A program made the position numbers and the translations under genes. A DNA stretch of 45,391 nucleotides from Actinomycetes bacterium (lineage in GTDB: Bacteria > Planctomycetota > Phycisphaerae > JAACET01): the NCBI GenBank assembly GCA_030614915.1, contig JAUXAG010000017.1:1-45391 (forward strand), in the 5' to 3' direction. The notes below the pieces were generated by a model. That model was not told where the DNA came from. It searched no databases and saw nothing but the letters and a program-made list of their open reading frames with translations. Within the stretch, counting starts at the first letter, position 1, and every line of letters begins with the position of its first letter. Below are positions 1-8,500 of the stretch, in pieces.

Positions 1-285
1 GGCTGTAGAGGCACGGACGACATCTTCTACCTGGACGAGTTCAAGGCACTGCAAGCCAAGCACCCCAACTTCCATCTGTTCTATGCTCTTTCGGATATGA
101 AGCGCGGCCAAGAATGGGACGGCGAGAAAGGTTTTATCCACCTGGCTGTGGATAAGTACTTGCAGCCCGGTCCCAAACGCCAGGCTTTCCTGTGCGGCCC
201 ACCCTTGATGATCGAGGCGGTAACTGCTATTCTGCACGAGAAGGGCCTGAGCAACGCAGAGATTTTCTACGATAAATTCGATTAA
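1..285 (+). CDS. nqrF: NQR subunit F, C-terminal end (partial)
   Basis: The frame is open from base 1 and ends at TAA 283-285, giving about 94 residues of a C-terminus; the start lies outside the window. It carries the NAD(P)H-binding end of a ferredoxin-reductase fold: GCRGTDD near the start, then DIFYLDEF, FHLFYALSD, GFIH and the terminal FLCGPPLMIEAV and DKFD. This order matches NqrF, the subunit of Na+-translocating NADH:quinone reductase that oxidises NADH and passes electrons through FAD and a 2Fe-2S centre. The GFIH plus CGPP plus DxFD ending is typical of NqrF, but a related NADH-oxidoreductase flavoprotein cannot be excluded from this piece. Its stop overlaps by 4 bases the stop of the converging cytochrome gene. 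Confidence 0.85.
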   Translation, partial: GCRGTDDIFYLDEFKALQAKHPNFHLFYALSDMKRGQEWDGEKGFIHLAVDKYLQPGPKRQAFLCGPPLMIEAVTAILHEKGLSNAEIFYDKFD

Positions 286-776
286 TCCGATCGGCTGGCG
301 GCAGCGGCCCGCAGTTTTGCCACCCTTGCTTTCTGATTGACGTGGGGGTTGTGGCACTTGACGCAAGTGTTCAGGGGGACTTTGTTTATTTTCTTCTCCC
401 ATGGTGTGGCTTCGTCAGCGGTCTTGGCGACCTTGATGTGTTCGCTGCCCGAACCGTGGCAGCCTTCGCAGCCGGTACCTTTCAGGCCGGGCGTAGTTTC
501 AACACTGACGAAACCACCCGGCAGATCGTAGCCGGTAGTATGACACGCCAGACAGTCGGGGTTTTTGACTTCATCGCCCTTGAGGACATCGAAACTCGTC
601 GCGTGCTTGGTGGCTTTCCAGGTCTTGTGCTCTTTGAGATGGCACAGGCGGCACTTGTTGGTGCCGACGTACTTGGCTTCGGCGGGAATCCCGGCGGCGT
701 ATGCAACCAGGGTGCCGATCAGGGCAAAACCCGTCAACGAAGCGACTACAACTACAACTGCCTTGCTAGAGTTCAT
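282..776 (-). CDS. Periplasmic tetraheme cytochrome c (c554-like)
   Basis: A 164-residue protein with an N-terminal signal peptide (hydrophobic residues about 6-27, ending near AYAAG). It has four CxxCH heme motifs: CRLCH, CLACH, CEGCH and CVKCH. The segment YVGTNKC..CH..EHKTWKATKHA resembles the first heme region of the cytochrome c554 type family. It should be a soluble periplasmic electron carrier. The gene lies 47 bases downstream of the 12-heme NapC-type gene on the same strand, so it is probably co-transcribed from the sigma-54-type promoter near 2620 and could accept electrons from that quinol-linked cytochrome. The redox partner is inferred from gene order. Confidence 0.88.
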   Translation of the reverse strand: MNSSKAVVVVVASLTGFALIGTLVAYAAGIPAEAKYVGTNKCRLCHLKEHKTWKATKHATSFDVLKGDEVKNPDCLACHTTGYDLPGGFVSVETTPGLKGTGCEGCHGSGSEHIKVAKTADEATPWEKKINKVPLNTCVKCHNPHVNQKARVAKLRAAAASRSD

Positions 777-823
777 CTCATGTCCTCCAAAAACAAATAA
801 ACGTGACTACTTCCTATAGCGGG

Positions 824-2281
824 CTAAGGCGATGATGGCTTAGCTTCACCGGCGATACTGATTACTTCAGCAGCATTTTCCGAGGCCTTGTCCAGCAGGT
901 CCATGGCATATTCGAGGTGATGGACTCCGCGGGCCTTGGCCACGAATTCGCAATTGTGCCTGGCCACCTCGAGCAGTTTCTTAGCTTTTGCCTTTTGGGG
1001 ATGTTCTTCAGCTAGGCCAGCGTAGGCTTTCTGGGCTCGGGCCAGTTCAGCCTGAGCTTCACCAAGTGTTTCACTGAGGACTTCGATCCACTGGTCCAAG
1101 GTACCTTTCATGGCGGATCCGTGGCAGTCCAGACAGGCCTTTTCAGTGGCTCGATACGTAGCCATGTCCGTGGGATGCTTTGGGCCCTCGAAGCTGGGGG
1201 CCTGGTGGCAGGCCAGGCAATCGACGTTGGTCTGGTGCATCAGGCTGGGCTGAGCCTGGACGCCTTTTCCGCCGCGACCGGCATACATATCCTCGTGGGC
1301 GCTATGCCCCGCCGAATGGCAGAGCCCGCAGGAAGCCTCTTTCTGGTAGGGTTCGGGGTGCAGGCCGTGGCGGATTTCGCTGTGGCACTGGAAGCACTCT
1401 ACCTTGCGCTTGCTGACGTGCCAGTCGTGCATGAACTTGGAGTCGGAGAATCTTTCCATTTTTTCGGGTTCGCCGTGGCAGTTCCGGCAGACCTGTTTGG
1501 CGACCTCGCCGGCGCCTTGGATGGCGTCAAAGTGGCATTTCCAGCAATCGACGTTGCGGGCCAGATAAGGCTTATGGTCGAAGGTTATTCCGCTGGCGAG
1601 TTTGATTGGTTCGCTGGGGTACTGGTGGCAGGAGGTGCAGCCGGCGATGGGGTCTTCCTCCCGCCCGTGTATGCGGCTCTTGAAGTGGCAGAGGAAGCAG
1701 ACGCTTTCGGTGACGGTGATATGCGAGCCCTGGACCATCTGAGAATGGCAGGAGGTGCAGCGGAGTTTCTTGCCCCTGCGCAGCTCGGTGAGGTGGGGTG
1801 TGTGATCGAATTTGTATTTACCCTTGAAGGTAGTCTCGCCTTTGAGCAGCCGGGTCTCATGACAGCCCGGCCTGAGGCAGGAAGCATCCTCTATTTCAGC
1901 GTGCGGTTTAGAACCATGGGTTCTGGTAAGAGTCTTAATCGGTTCGGTGGTGGCGGCAATTTTGCCTCGCAAAACGTTCTTCCAGCCGGGGGGGAAATGG
2001 CACTTTTTGCAAGCGACGGAGCTATGACTGGAACTTCTCCAGCTCTCAACATAGGGTTTCATGAAATGGCAGGAATCACAGAACTTGGGGGAATTGCTGT
2101 AGTAGAAGAAAAACCAACCAAACGCAGCCACAAGCCCAAGGATCAGCAGCAATATGATAACGCGGAAGCGGCGGGTTAAGAGCATCCATTGGCCCGGCTC
2201 CTGCGGATAACGAATGCCAAAAATTCCAAAAAATCTTTTGAACAATCCCAGCTTACGTCTAGCCTTTTCCTGCTGCTCCAT
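824..2281 (-). CDS. Membrane-anchored NapC/NirT-type multiheme cytochrome c (12 heme sites)
   Basis: A 485-residue protein with one transmembrane segment (about residues 38-62) followed at once by FCDSCHFMKP, the NapC/NirT-type first heme. I count eleven CxxCH motifs (CDSCH, CKKCH, CTSCH twice, CFLCH, CWKCH, CRNCH, CFQCH, CGLCH, CLACH, CLDCH) plus one CX4CH (CLRPGCH) between the second and third. The last 100 residues are helical and heme-free (from GTLDQWIEVL on). By family knowledge such proteins oxidise menaquinol at the inner membrane and feed periplasmic cytochromes. It sits between a small Cys/Trp protein upstream and a tetraheme cytochrome downstream. The exact electron acceptor is not readable. 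The start ATG has only a weak ribosome binding site. Confidence 0.9.
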   Translation of the reverse strand: MEQQEKARRKLGLFKRFFGIFGIRYPQEPGQWMLLTRRFRVIILLLILGLVAAFGWFFFYYSNSPKFCDSCHFMKPYVESWRSSSHSSVACKKCHFPPGWKNVLRGKIAATTEPIKTLTRTHGSKPHAEIEDASCLRPGCHETRLLKGETTFKGKYKFDHTPHLTELRRGKKLRCTSCHSQMVQGSHITVTESVCFLCHFKSRIHGREEDPIAGCTSCHQYPSEPIKLASGITFDHKPYLARNVDCWKCHFDAIQGAGEVAKQVCRNCHGEPEKMERFSDSKFMHDWHVSKRKVECFQCHSEIRHGLHPEPYQKEASCGLCHSAGHSAHEDMYAGRGGKGVQAQPSLMHQTNVDCLACHQAPSFEGPKHPTDMATYRATEKACLDCHGSAMKGTLDQWIEVLSETLGEAQAELARAQKAYAGLAEEHPQKAKAKKLLEVARHNCEFVAKARGVHHLEYAMDLLDKASENAAEVISIAGEAKPSSP

Positions 2282-2341
2282 AGTGTGGTCGCTATTCCCC
2301 GTATTTTTCTAACTGACCAAGAGGGTTATTATGTCAATGGC

Positions 2342-2563
2342 TTACTGCCGAGGCCCGTATTTCTTGAATACCTTGCAGGCAAAACAAGTATCTATCTCGA
2401 ACAATTCCTTGCACAGAGATTCCTGGTGTTCCCAGCAAGGCCGCGATTGTTCATGGTAGGCCCGACACTGCTGACGGGCCTGGGGAATGCAACCTCGGAT
2501 AACCCAGCAAGGCGTTTTGTCTGCCCAAAAGCTGTTCTTTGAAAGTATTTCACTCTGTTGCAC
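2342..2563 (-). CDS. Small Cys/Trp-rich protein (two-CW-like)
   Basis: A reading frame open from 2614, but the in-frame ATG at 2614 directly abuts the -12 part of a sigma-54-like promoter and cannot be the start if that promoter is real. I choose GTG at 2563, preceded by GAGGA at 2572-2576 with 8-base spacing, giving about 73 residues. The body has PCWVIRGC, CRAYHEQSRPCWEH, SLCKELFEIDTCFACK: repeated CW plus paired cysteines, which I recognise as the style of small 'two-CW' cysteine-rich proteins found in environmental bacteria. The function is unknown; metal or cluster binding is a guess. It is the first gene of the unit ahead of the NapC-type cytochrome, 60 bases upstream. Confidence 0.6.
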   Translation of the reverse strand: MQQSEILSKNSFWADKTPCWVIRGCIPQARQQCRAYHEQSRPCWEHQESLCKELFEIDTCFACKVFKKYGPRQ

Positions 2564-2614
2564 TGCCGGAGTCCTCACGTTAGAGCCGGCACGTACGGGC
2601 CAGCTAAGAAACAT

Positions 2615-2629
2615 GCAAAACGAGTACCA
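2615..2629 (-). promoter_or_regulatory. Sigma-54-type promoter of the NapC-type cytochrome unit
   Basis: Read on the minus strand the bases are TGGTAC-TCGTT-TTGC, followed by AT. This fits the -24/-12 consensus TGGCAC-N5-TTGC with one mismatch and the correct spacing of the GG and GC pairs. It lies about 50 bases upstream of the chosen GTG of the small protein at 2563. Transcription would start near 2604. Confidence 0.65.
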
Positions 2630-2649
2630 TCCAACCTCGGGTTATGTTA

Positions 2650-2680
2650 GCAGATATGGCCCATAAACGCCATATTCTGC
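2650..2680. promoter_or_regulatory. Inverted repeat upstream of sigma-54-type promoter, possible activator site
   Basis: The arms GCAGATATGGC and GCCATATTCTGC pair along 11 positions with a single one-base bulge, around a spacer of about 8 bases. It lies 20-50 bases upstream of the -24 element at 2624-2629 and after the end of the response-regulator gene. No T-tract follows on the minus strand, so a terminator is less likely than a binding site. I did not find the same motif at the other sigma-54-type promoters, so its use by the neighbouring regulator is unproven. Confidence 0.4.
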
Positions 2681-2796
2681 ACCAATAGACTGGGTTTTCG
2701 GCGTTGGGGCCAAGACAATTCTCAGTATCGAGAAAGTACTTCTCACTAGCGGCTAAACCATCATGGAGCAAGAATAGCCAAGTTCTTGCGAGAAGA

Positions 2797-4191
2797 CTAC
2801 TGGCCAGTCTGTGCGTCCGCCGCATTATCGCTCGATTCTTCCGCTTTACTGATGCCCAGTTCGTCGATTTTCCGATAGAGGCTGCTCAGGCCGATATTCA
2901 TGGCTTGGGCCGCTGCGTTCTTATCAAAATCATGCTGGCGGAGCACCTGAAGGATGTGCTGCTTTTCGTAGGCCCTTATGGCCGACTTAAGGTCGTCCCG
3001 AGGCGCTGACACGGTCGGAGCTGATTTACTGACAAAAGCAAGATCTTGCGGTTCTATCGGCGAGTCGTCCACGAAAAGGACGGCTCGCTCGATGACGTTC
3101 TCCAGTTCCCGAATGTTACCCGGCCAGGAATAAGCCATCATCGCCTGCAGAGCCCGCTCCGATATCTGGGGGCAGGGCTTGTTGAGCTCGCGGGAGTACT
3201 TGGCTACGAAGTAATCGACCAGTTGAGGAATGTCCTGGCATCGTTCCCGCAGGGCGGGCAGATGTATCTCGACGACATTAAGTCGATAATAGAGATCCTC
3301 ACGAAAACGACCTGCTTCGACCTCCTGGGCCAAATCGTGATTGGTGGCGCAGAGAATTCGGGCATTGACCTCAACGGGTTCAGTCTCCCCAACGGGGAGG
3401 ATGCGTTTTTCTTCAATGGCCCGCAGGAGTTTGGCCTGTATGGTCAGGGGCGTGGCGGAAATTTCGTCGAGGAAGATGGTTCCCTTTTCGGCCATCTTGA
3501 ATAGACCGACCTTATCGTGGGTGGCGTTGGTGAAAGCCCCGCGCTTGTGTCCGAACAATTCGCTTTCCACGAGGGTTTCGGGCAGAGCGGCGCAGTTTAT
3601 AGCCACGAACCTGCCGTGTTCGGTAATGCCGTTGTAGTGAATGGCCCGGGCGACGAGTTCCTTGCCCGTGCCCGTTTCGCCGGTGATCAAGGCGCTGGTG
3701 TTTGTCTGTGCGAGTTTGCGGGCCAGCTCCAACACCTCTCGTAGGGCCTGGCTGGTCCCGACGACACCCTCAAAGCGGTAGCGGTCCTCCAATTCGGTTA
3801 GCAGGAAACGGTTTTCATTGGCCAACTGACGCATATCCAGCAGGCGTTCAATTTTGATGAGGATATCGTCAAAAACGACGGGCTTGGTAACGTAGTCGCT
3901 GGCCCCGAGCTTGATGGCTTCGACAGCGTTTTCGACCGTGCCAAAGGCGGTGATAATGATGATCTGCGTATCGGGGGCGATTTTCTGTGCCTTGGCCAAG
4001 ACCTCCAGGCCGTCCAGGCCCGGCATGCGAATGTCCACCAGAGCTACATCAATATCCGAAGCGGTTAATTCCTCGACTGCCCGCAGGCCGTCCTCGGCTG
4101 TGATTACCTTGTATCCGCCATCCGTAAAGAACTCACTGAGCGTTTCTCGAATGGTCTTTTCGTCATCAGCGACTAATATCTTTTTAGCCAT
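2797..4191 (-). CDS. NtrC-family sigma-54-dependent response regulator
   Basis: 464 residues in three domains. The receiver (1-120) has the acidic pair D9/D10, phospho-acceptor D53 in VDIRMPG, T81 and K103. The AAA+ domain (about 145-375) has Walker A GETGTGKE at 171-178, Walker B GTIFLDEI at 237-244 and a sigma-54-contact loop reading GAFTNA at 218-223 in place of the usual GAFTGA. The C-terminal Fis-type helix-turn-helix includes NAAAQAMNIGLSSLYRKI. It is 12 bases downstream of the sensor kinase gene and surely its partner. The window holds five sigma-54-type promoters in front of cytochrome and cytochrome-maturation genes, which are the obvious targets; that link is inference. The G-to-N change in the loop is a natural variant worth noting, and it need not abolish function. 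Confidence 0.95.
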   Translation of the reverse strand: MAKKILVADDEKTIRETLSEFFTDGGYKVITAEDGLRAVEELTASDIDVALVDIRMPGLDGLEVLAKAQKIAPDTQIIIITAFGTVENAVEAIKLGASDYVTKPVVFDDILIKIERLLDMRQLANENRFLLTELEDRYRFEGVVGTSQALREVLELARKLAQTNTSALITGETGTGKELVARAIHYNGITEHGRFVAINCAALPETLVESELFGHKRGAFTNATHDKVGLFKMAEKGTIFLDEISATPLTIQAKLLRAIEEKRILPVGETEPVEVNARILCATNHDLAQEVEAGRFREDLYYRLNVVEIHLPALRERCQDIPQLVDYFVAKYSRELNKPCPQISERALQAMMAYSWPGNIRELENVIERAVLFVDDSPIEPQDLAFVSKSAPTVSAPRDDLKSAIRAYEKQHILQVLRQHDFDKNAAAQAMNIGLSSLYRKIDELGISKAEESSDNAADAQTGQ

Positions 4192-4203
4192 CGGTAATCT
4201 CTC

Positions 4204-6033
4204 CTATGCAGTAGTATCTTGGCTGGGAGCATTGGCCGAACCAGGCTTGTCGGCATCTCGGCCGGGCGCTGGAAACGAAACGGTAACGACCGTGCCGCGG
4301 CCGGGGGCGCTGTCAATGTGAATACGGCCCTGGTGGTACTCGATAAACCTGTAGCAGACGGCCAATCCCAGGCCGGTACCTTTGCCGGGGGACTTGGTAG
4401 TATAGAAGGGCTCGAGGGCTTGTCGAATCTGCTCCTTTGTCATGCCGCAGCCGCCGTCCTTGACCATGACCTTCACCCAGCTATCTTCGGCAAGGCGTTC
4501 GACGCGAATAACCTGCTCGCCCTCCAGATCTTCCACGGCATCAAGGGCATTGAGCAAGAGGTTGACCAGAATCTGCTGAAACTGCTGCGGAATGATCCGC
4601 ACTTTGGGCAGGTTTTTGTTGCGGATGCTCTCTATCCGTGCCTGGCGTACGCGGAGGCTGTAGCGCAGCATCTTCAGAGTCTGTTCGATCAGATCATCCA
4701 GGTCTGCAATGACCCATTCACTGGGAGCCGGTTTGGCAAAATCCACCAATTGCTTAACGATTTTGGCAATTCTGTCGATCTGCTCGTGCAAGGTGTGCAG
4801 ATGCCGGTGATCCTCGGCACAGCGCTGGCGGCGGTTGAGCAACTGCACGACCGCCGAGAGGCAGGCCAAGGGGTTTCCTATCTCATGAGCTATTCCGGCA
4901 GCCATCGTTCCTATAGCCACCATCTTTTCGCCTTGGGCCATTTCACGCTGATTCCTTCGCAGTGTTTCGGACATGGCCAGGACTTCGCGGTTTCGGGCCC
5001 GCAGGTTCTGCTCGAGTTGTCGCTGCTCGGTTATATCCTCAGCCACTACCACGTAGCCCAGATGTTGTTTGCTCTCGTCGAAGACGCCGGAAGTACTGGT
5101 CTGGAACTGTCGCGGCTGGCCCGAAGTGCTGGGCACCTGGACGGCAAAGCTCTCAGGAGGAAGAACCGACGAGGCTCCCCTGAGCCGCTCGATATAGGCT
5201 TGTATGGCCTTGGGTAGCTCGACCCCGCCGGCGGACGCAGGGTCTTGTTCAGTTGAATCACGGAAAAACCAGCGGGCGGCCGCAGGATTCCACAACTGCA
5301 GTTCGCCTTCGGGAGAGAGGAAAATGACCACTTCAGACATACTGGTGATAATGGAATTCAGGAGATTGCGAGCATGAATAATCTGCCGCTCGGTAGCCTG
5401 GAGGCGCCTGCTGATGGCTGTAGTAGCGTAGACCGCCACATGCATGGCTGCGCCGAAAGCCAAGACCTCCAGGCCGACGAAGGTCCAGTTGTGGTAGTAC
5501 TGCCCGGCAAAGCCCAGGGCTAGCGGATGGTATAAATTGGGCACGGCTGCCTGCAATGCCCCCACCAATCCAAGCAGCACCGTGGCCAGGCTAGCGACTA
5601 GGTAGCTAAGGCGACGGGGAAGGAGGATGCCAGCACAAACCACATGAAAGACATAAAAGATGATCGCCGGGCTCTCAACGCCACCGCAAAAGTATATGAT
5701 AGCGGTCAGCGAGCTCACGTCAGCCACTATTTGCACAAGCCAGAGTCTTTGGGCTCGCTCGAAGGTCAGCCGGGCTCCGCCCGAGCCCATGGCGATGCTT
5801 ATCAAGGTGTTGTATCCCAGAACTGCCAGGCCGATGACGACAAGAACGGCCAACTGGTCGGTTCTAATCACACCAGTAAGTTGCGCCAGAAGAGCACCGA
5901 CAATGATAGCGGTACCACCAATCCAGCGGAGCCTGACCGTCCAGAGAGCGTTACGGACCAGCTCGCCCTTGAAAGGCTGCAAGTCGTAAACCGGGTCAAA
6001 TGCAGTTGGCTTAGTAAGCAAGTTGATTCCCAT
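4204..6033 (-). CDS. Membrane sensor histidine kinase with PAS domain
   Basis: 609 residues. The N-terminal 200 residues contain about six hydrophobic segments (from about 37 to 205). A PAS-like domain follows (about 220-340, NSIITSMSEVVIFLSPEG), then a HisKA domain with AGIAHEIGNPL (phospho-histidine 383), and a HATPase_c domain with N box around N495, G1 DGGCGM, F box FYTTKSPG and G2 GTGLGLAV. It phosphorylates the downstream response regulator. The signal is unknown; the membrane domain could sense a quinone- or envelope-related cue, but no ligand residues are recognised. It is transcribed divergently from resB, with a sigma-70-type promoter at 6069-6097. Confidence 0.94.
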   Translation of the reverse strand: MGINLLTKPTAFDPVYDLQPFKGELVRNALWTVRLRWIGGTAIIVGALLAQLTGVIRTDQLAVLVVIGLAVLGYNTLISIAMGSGGARLTFERAQRLWLVQIVADVSSLTAIIYFCGGVESPAIIFYVFHVVCAGILLPRRLSYLVASLATVLLGLVGALQAAVPNLYHPLALGFAGQYYHNWTFVGLEVLAFGAAMHVAVYATTAISRRLQATERQIIHARNLLNSIITSMSEVVIFLSPEGELQLWNPAAARWFFRDSTEQDPASAGGVELPKAIQAYIERLRGASSVLPPESFAVQVPSTSGQPRQFQTSTSGVFDESKQHLGYVVVAEDITEQRQLEQNLRARNREVLAMSETLRRNQREMAQGEKMVAIGTMAAGIAHEIGNPLACLSAVVQLLNRRQRCAEDHRHLHTLHEQIDRIAKIVKQLVDFAKPAPSEWVIADLDDLIEQTLKMLRYSLRVRQARIESIRNKNLPKVRIIPQQFQQILVNLLLNALDAVEDLEGEQVIRVERLAEDSWVKVMVKDGGCGMTKEQIRQALEPFYTTKSPGKGTGLGLAVCYRFIEYHQGRIHIDSAPGRGTVVTVSFPAPGRDADKPGSANAPSQDTTA

Positions 6034-6068
6034 GACAAAATACTAGAGAATTCTTCCCACTAACGGGA

Positions 6069-6097
6069 ATTATATCACGCGGCTTTCCAAATTACAA
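6069..6097 (-). promoter_or_regulatory. Sigma-70-type promoter of kinase-regulator operon
   Basis: On the minus strand TTGTAA (6097-6092) and TATAAT (6074-6069) are separated by exactly 17 bases. The expected start near 6062 leaves a leader of about 29 bases to the kinase ATG at 6033. The regulator pair thus seems to be housekeeping-transcribed, unlike its putative targets. Confidence 0.6.
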
Positions 6098-6167
6098 GAA
6101 AATTATGTAGATTAAATTGCTTAATGGCCGATTATGGGAATTAAACGGCAAAAAAACGGGGGTACAT

Positions 6168-6182
6168 AGGCACACGGTTTGC
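6168..6182 (+). promoter_or_regulatory. Sigma-54-type promoter of resB-ccsA
   Basis: AGGCAC-ACGGT-TTGC followed by AT: five of six -24 bases, a full TTGC and correct spacing. It lies 96 bases upstream of the resB GTG start, giving a leader of about 85 bases. It shares the 6034-6277 gap with the divergent sigma-70-type promoter of the kinase gene. Confidence 0.65.
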
Positions 6183-6277
6183 ATTATGCTATTGGAAGTA
6201 TTTTTTCCGGCTGGGCGGGGCAGCGGCCGCAGGGCTATGGGTCTGGGTGATTTGCCAGTCACATTCGAGGTAGAGAA

Positions 6278-7696
6278 GTGAAGCAACTGCGTCAAGTACT
6301 GCTCTGGGCGGTTTTGGGCGGAGTCACCCTGCTTTTGGTCCTGTCGATTATTGGGGCCTTTCTTGGCGATGAGCGGGCTAGGGTCCTGTTCAATTCGCTG
6401 CCCCTGGCAGTCTTTTGGATTCTCTTGCTGGGTTTGCTGCTCGCGGGGCTGCTGTACTTCAAGAGGCTGATTCGCTCACCGGGCTTGCTTGGGGTCCATC
6501 TGGGATCCTTGCTGATCCTCGCTGGGGCCATGTACGGCTCCGACGCCGGCCATGCGTTGGCGGCAAAGCTTTTCGATAGTAAAAAGATTCCCTCCGCCGA
6601 CATGCAGATATTCGAAAGCCAGACGGAGAACCACGTTATGGCTACCGGCGAAACGCATTTTTCAAGGCTCCCCTTCAGTGTGGGTCTGAAAGACTTCTGG
6701 ATCGAGTATTATCAGCCTTGGCCGCTCATTGCCAGGACTTTGACGGATGACCAAGATGGGCGGAAGAAATGGGAGCGAAATATCATCCACTGGACCAAGG
6801 GCCAAGAGGTAGCGATTCCTAACACTAAGATCCGGCTGCGGGTCTTAGAATATCTTGAGACTGCCCGCCCCATATATGCGGAGGGTTTTGGTCGGGTATT
6901 GGAGATAACCCAGCCAGACGGCAAAAAGACCACCATACCCGCCCAAGTCGGCCAAGAACTGGTTTTGGAAGAGCCCCAGCTGCACGTGCGGATAGCCCGG
7001 GTTTTTTCCAATCTTAAAGTCCAGACCTCTGGTGAAGAACACCAGGTGGTTAATGTACCTGGGCCACCGACGAATCCGGCACTAAAGATTCACATCGATC
7101 TGGGGGATGGCCAGAAAACGCACCGGTACGTTTATCCCTTTAGACAGATGCACGATCAAGAGGAAGATAAATTCAAATTCCGCTACCTGTTCCTCGAGCC
7201 CGAAGGAGCCGAGCACGATCCTGACAGTCACCAGCCGGCCATGGAGATACTACTAAAATATAAAGACAAAGAGCATCGGCACTGGCTGATTGTTGATGAA
7301 GGCCAGCATTTTGCGAACTTATGTTTGGATGAGCTTTTGGACACAGAAGTAGATGAGCATGAGCAGCACCCATACCTGCGCTTGAATGAGCCGGGACAGG
7401 GGGAAATACGCGAGTTCAAGAGTGATCTGGTCGTTCTGGAAGAGGGACAGGTAGTCAAGAGCAAGATTATCGAGATGAATGATCCGCTACACTACGGCGG
7501 ATACCACTTTTATCAATATAAGTACGACGGGAGGGCCGGCCGCCTGAGCCCTTACACCATCTTGTCGGTAACGTCGGATTCGGGTCTGACCATGGTCTGG
7601 CTCGGGTTTATTCTGCTGACTGGGGGTGTGTTCTGGCTGTTCTGGGTCAAACCGATCTGGGGTTATCTGAGAACGCGGAGGTCCGATGCATCTTAA
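6278..7696 (+). CDS. resB: ResB-like cytochrome c biogenesis protein
   Basis: 472 residues from GTG at 6278, with GAGG at 6267-6270 as ribosome binding site. Three N-terminal membrane segments (about 7-27, 39-62 and 70-90, the last with HLGSLLILAGAMYG) are followed by a large periplasmic domain. A last membrane segment near residues 430-455 (GLTMVWLGFILLTGGVFWLFWV) is preceded by the LSVTSDSG stretch usual before the ResB terminal helix. ResB partners CcsA/ResC in System II heme attachment to apocytochromes c. The next gene is CcsA, overlapping by 11 bases. Such a system is needed for the many CxxCH proteins here. Confidence 0.88.
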   Translation: MKQLRQVLLWAVLGGVTLLLVLSIIGAFLGDERARVLFNSLPLAVFWILLLGLLLAGLLYFKRLIRSPGLLGVHLGSLLILAGAMYGSDAGHALAAKLFDSKKIPSADMQIFESQTENHVMATGETHFSRLPFSVGLKDFWIEYYQPWPLIARTLTDDQDGRKKWERNIIHWTKGQEVAIPNTKIRLRVLEYLETARPIYAEGFGRVLEITQPDGKKTTIPAQVGQELVLEEPQLHVRIARVFSNLKVQTSGEEHQVVNVPGPPTNPALKIHIDLGDGQKTHRYVYPFRQMHDQEEDKFKFRYLFLEPEGAEHDPDSHQPAMEILLKYKDKEHRHWLIVDEGQHFANLCLDELLDTEVDEHEQHPYLRLNEPGQGEIREFKSDLVVLEEGQVVKSKIIEMNDPLHYGGYHFYQYKYDGRAGRLSPYTILSVTSDSGLTMVWLGFILLTGGVFWLFWVKPIWGYLRTRRSDAS

Positions 7697-8474
7697 ATTT
7701 GACACCATCCAAGGCTGGCTGATTTATGCGGCTATGCTGGGCTATCTCCTGGCCTTTATCAGCTCGCTGGCGAGGTACAAGAAGCTTAGAACGGTGTTCT
7801 ACGTGGCGGGGTTTGGCCTGGCAACAGCAGGCTTTGTCTACCGCTGGTACGACGCGGGGCATGTGCCTCTGCAAAACCTCTTTGAGGTTTTCCTTTGCCT
7901 GGGAATGCTTATGTATCCGCTGACCGTTTTTTGCCGACGGTTTCTGGGCATAAAAGGGGAAACCGTAGATGCCTTGATAGGCTTTATCATCCTGTTTCCG
8001 GCCGGCTTTGTTTTCAATGCTGAGCCTCAACGGCTTCCGCCGGTGTTGCAAAGCTGGCTCTTTGCCCCGCATGTAGCGGCCTATATGTTCGCCTACGTGA
8101 TCATGGCCAAGGCCAGTGTCCAGGCTGTAGGGCAACTACTCTGCCGGGGGCGGGAGGAAGCCGGGGCCTATGAGCTGGGAACGTATCGGATGGTTTGTAT
8201 GGGGTTTCCTCTGCTGAGTTTGGGGCTTATTCTGGGGGCCTGGTGGGGTAAGATCGCCTGGGGTGACTACTGGAACTGGGACCCGAAGGAGCTGTGGTCG
8301 TTAGTATCCTGGCTGGTATATCTGGGATATTTACATTTTCGATACATGTTCGGCAGAAAACACCCGCGCATCAATTCTGCCATTGCCGTCTGCGGGTTCT
8401 TGGCCATCATCATTACTTTGCTGTGGGTTAATTTAGCCAAGATTTTTGCCGGTCTGCATAGTTATGCAAGTTAA
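7686..8474 (+). CDS. ccsA: CcsA/ResC-like heme handling and cytochrome c synthase protein
   Basis: 262 residues with about seven to eight membrane segments. The tryptophan-rich WWD-type signature WGDYWNWDPKELWSL is clear. Histidines in FAPHVAAYMF and near the C-terminus (AGLHSYAS) fit the external heme-ligand positions of CcsA. It presents heme at the outer face of the inner membrane for ligation to CxxCH. The ATG lies inside the end of resB, with GGAGG 4 bases upstream, so the two are translationally coupled. Both should be transcribed from the sigma-54-type promoter at 6168. Confidence 0.92.
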   Translation: MHLKFDTIQGWLIYAAMLGYLLAFISSLARYKKLRTVFYVAGFGLATAGFVYRWYDAGHVPLQNLFEVFLCLGMLMYPLTVFCRRFLGIKGETVDALIGFIILFPAGFVFNAEPQRLPPVLQSWLFAPHVAAYMFAYVIMAKASVQAVGQLLCRGREEAGAYELGTYRMVCMGFPLLSLGLILGAWWGKIAWGDYWNWDPKELWSLVSWLVYLGYLHFRYMFGRKHPRINSAIAVCGFLAIIITLLWVNLAKIFAGLHSYAS

Positions 8475-8500
8475 GCTCGAGTTATTATAAGGTAAAACAG

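Noticed and set aside
1121-2179. Long plus-strand frame of 352 codons opposite the NapC-type gene
   Set aside because: It is the shadow of a gene with twelve heme motifs in the right order; the antisense product has no signal or domain.
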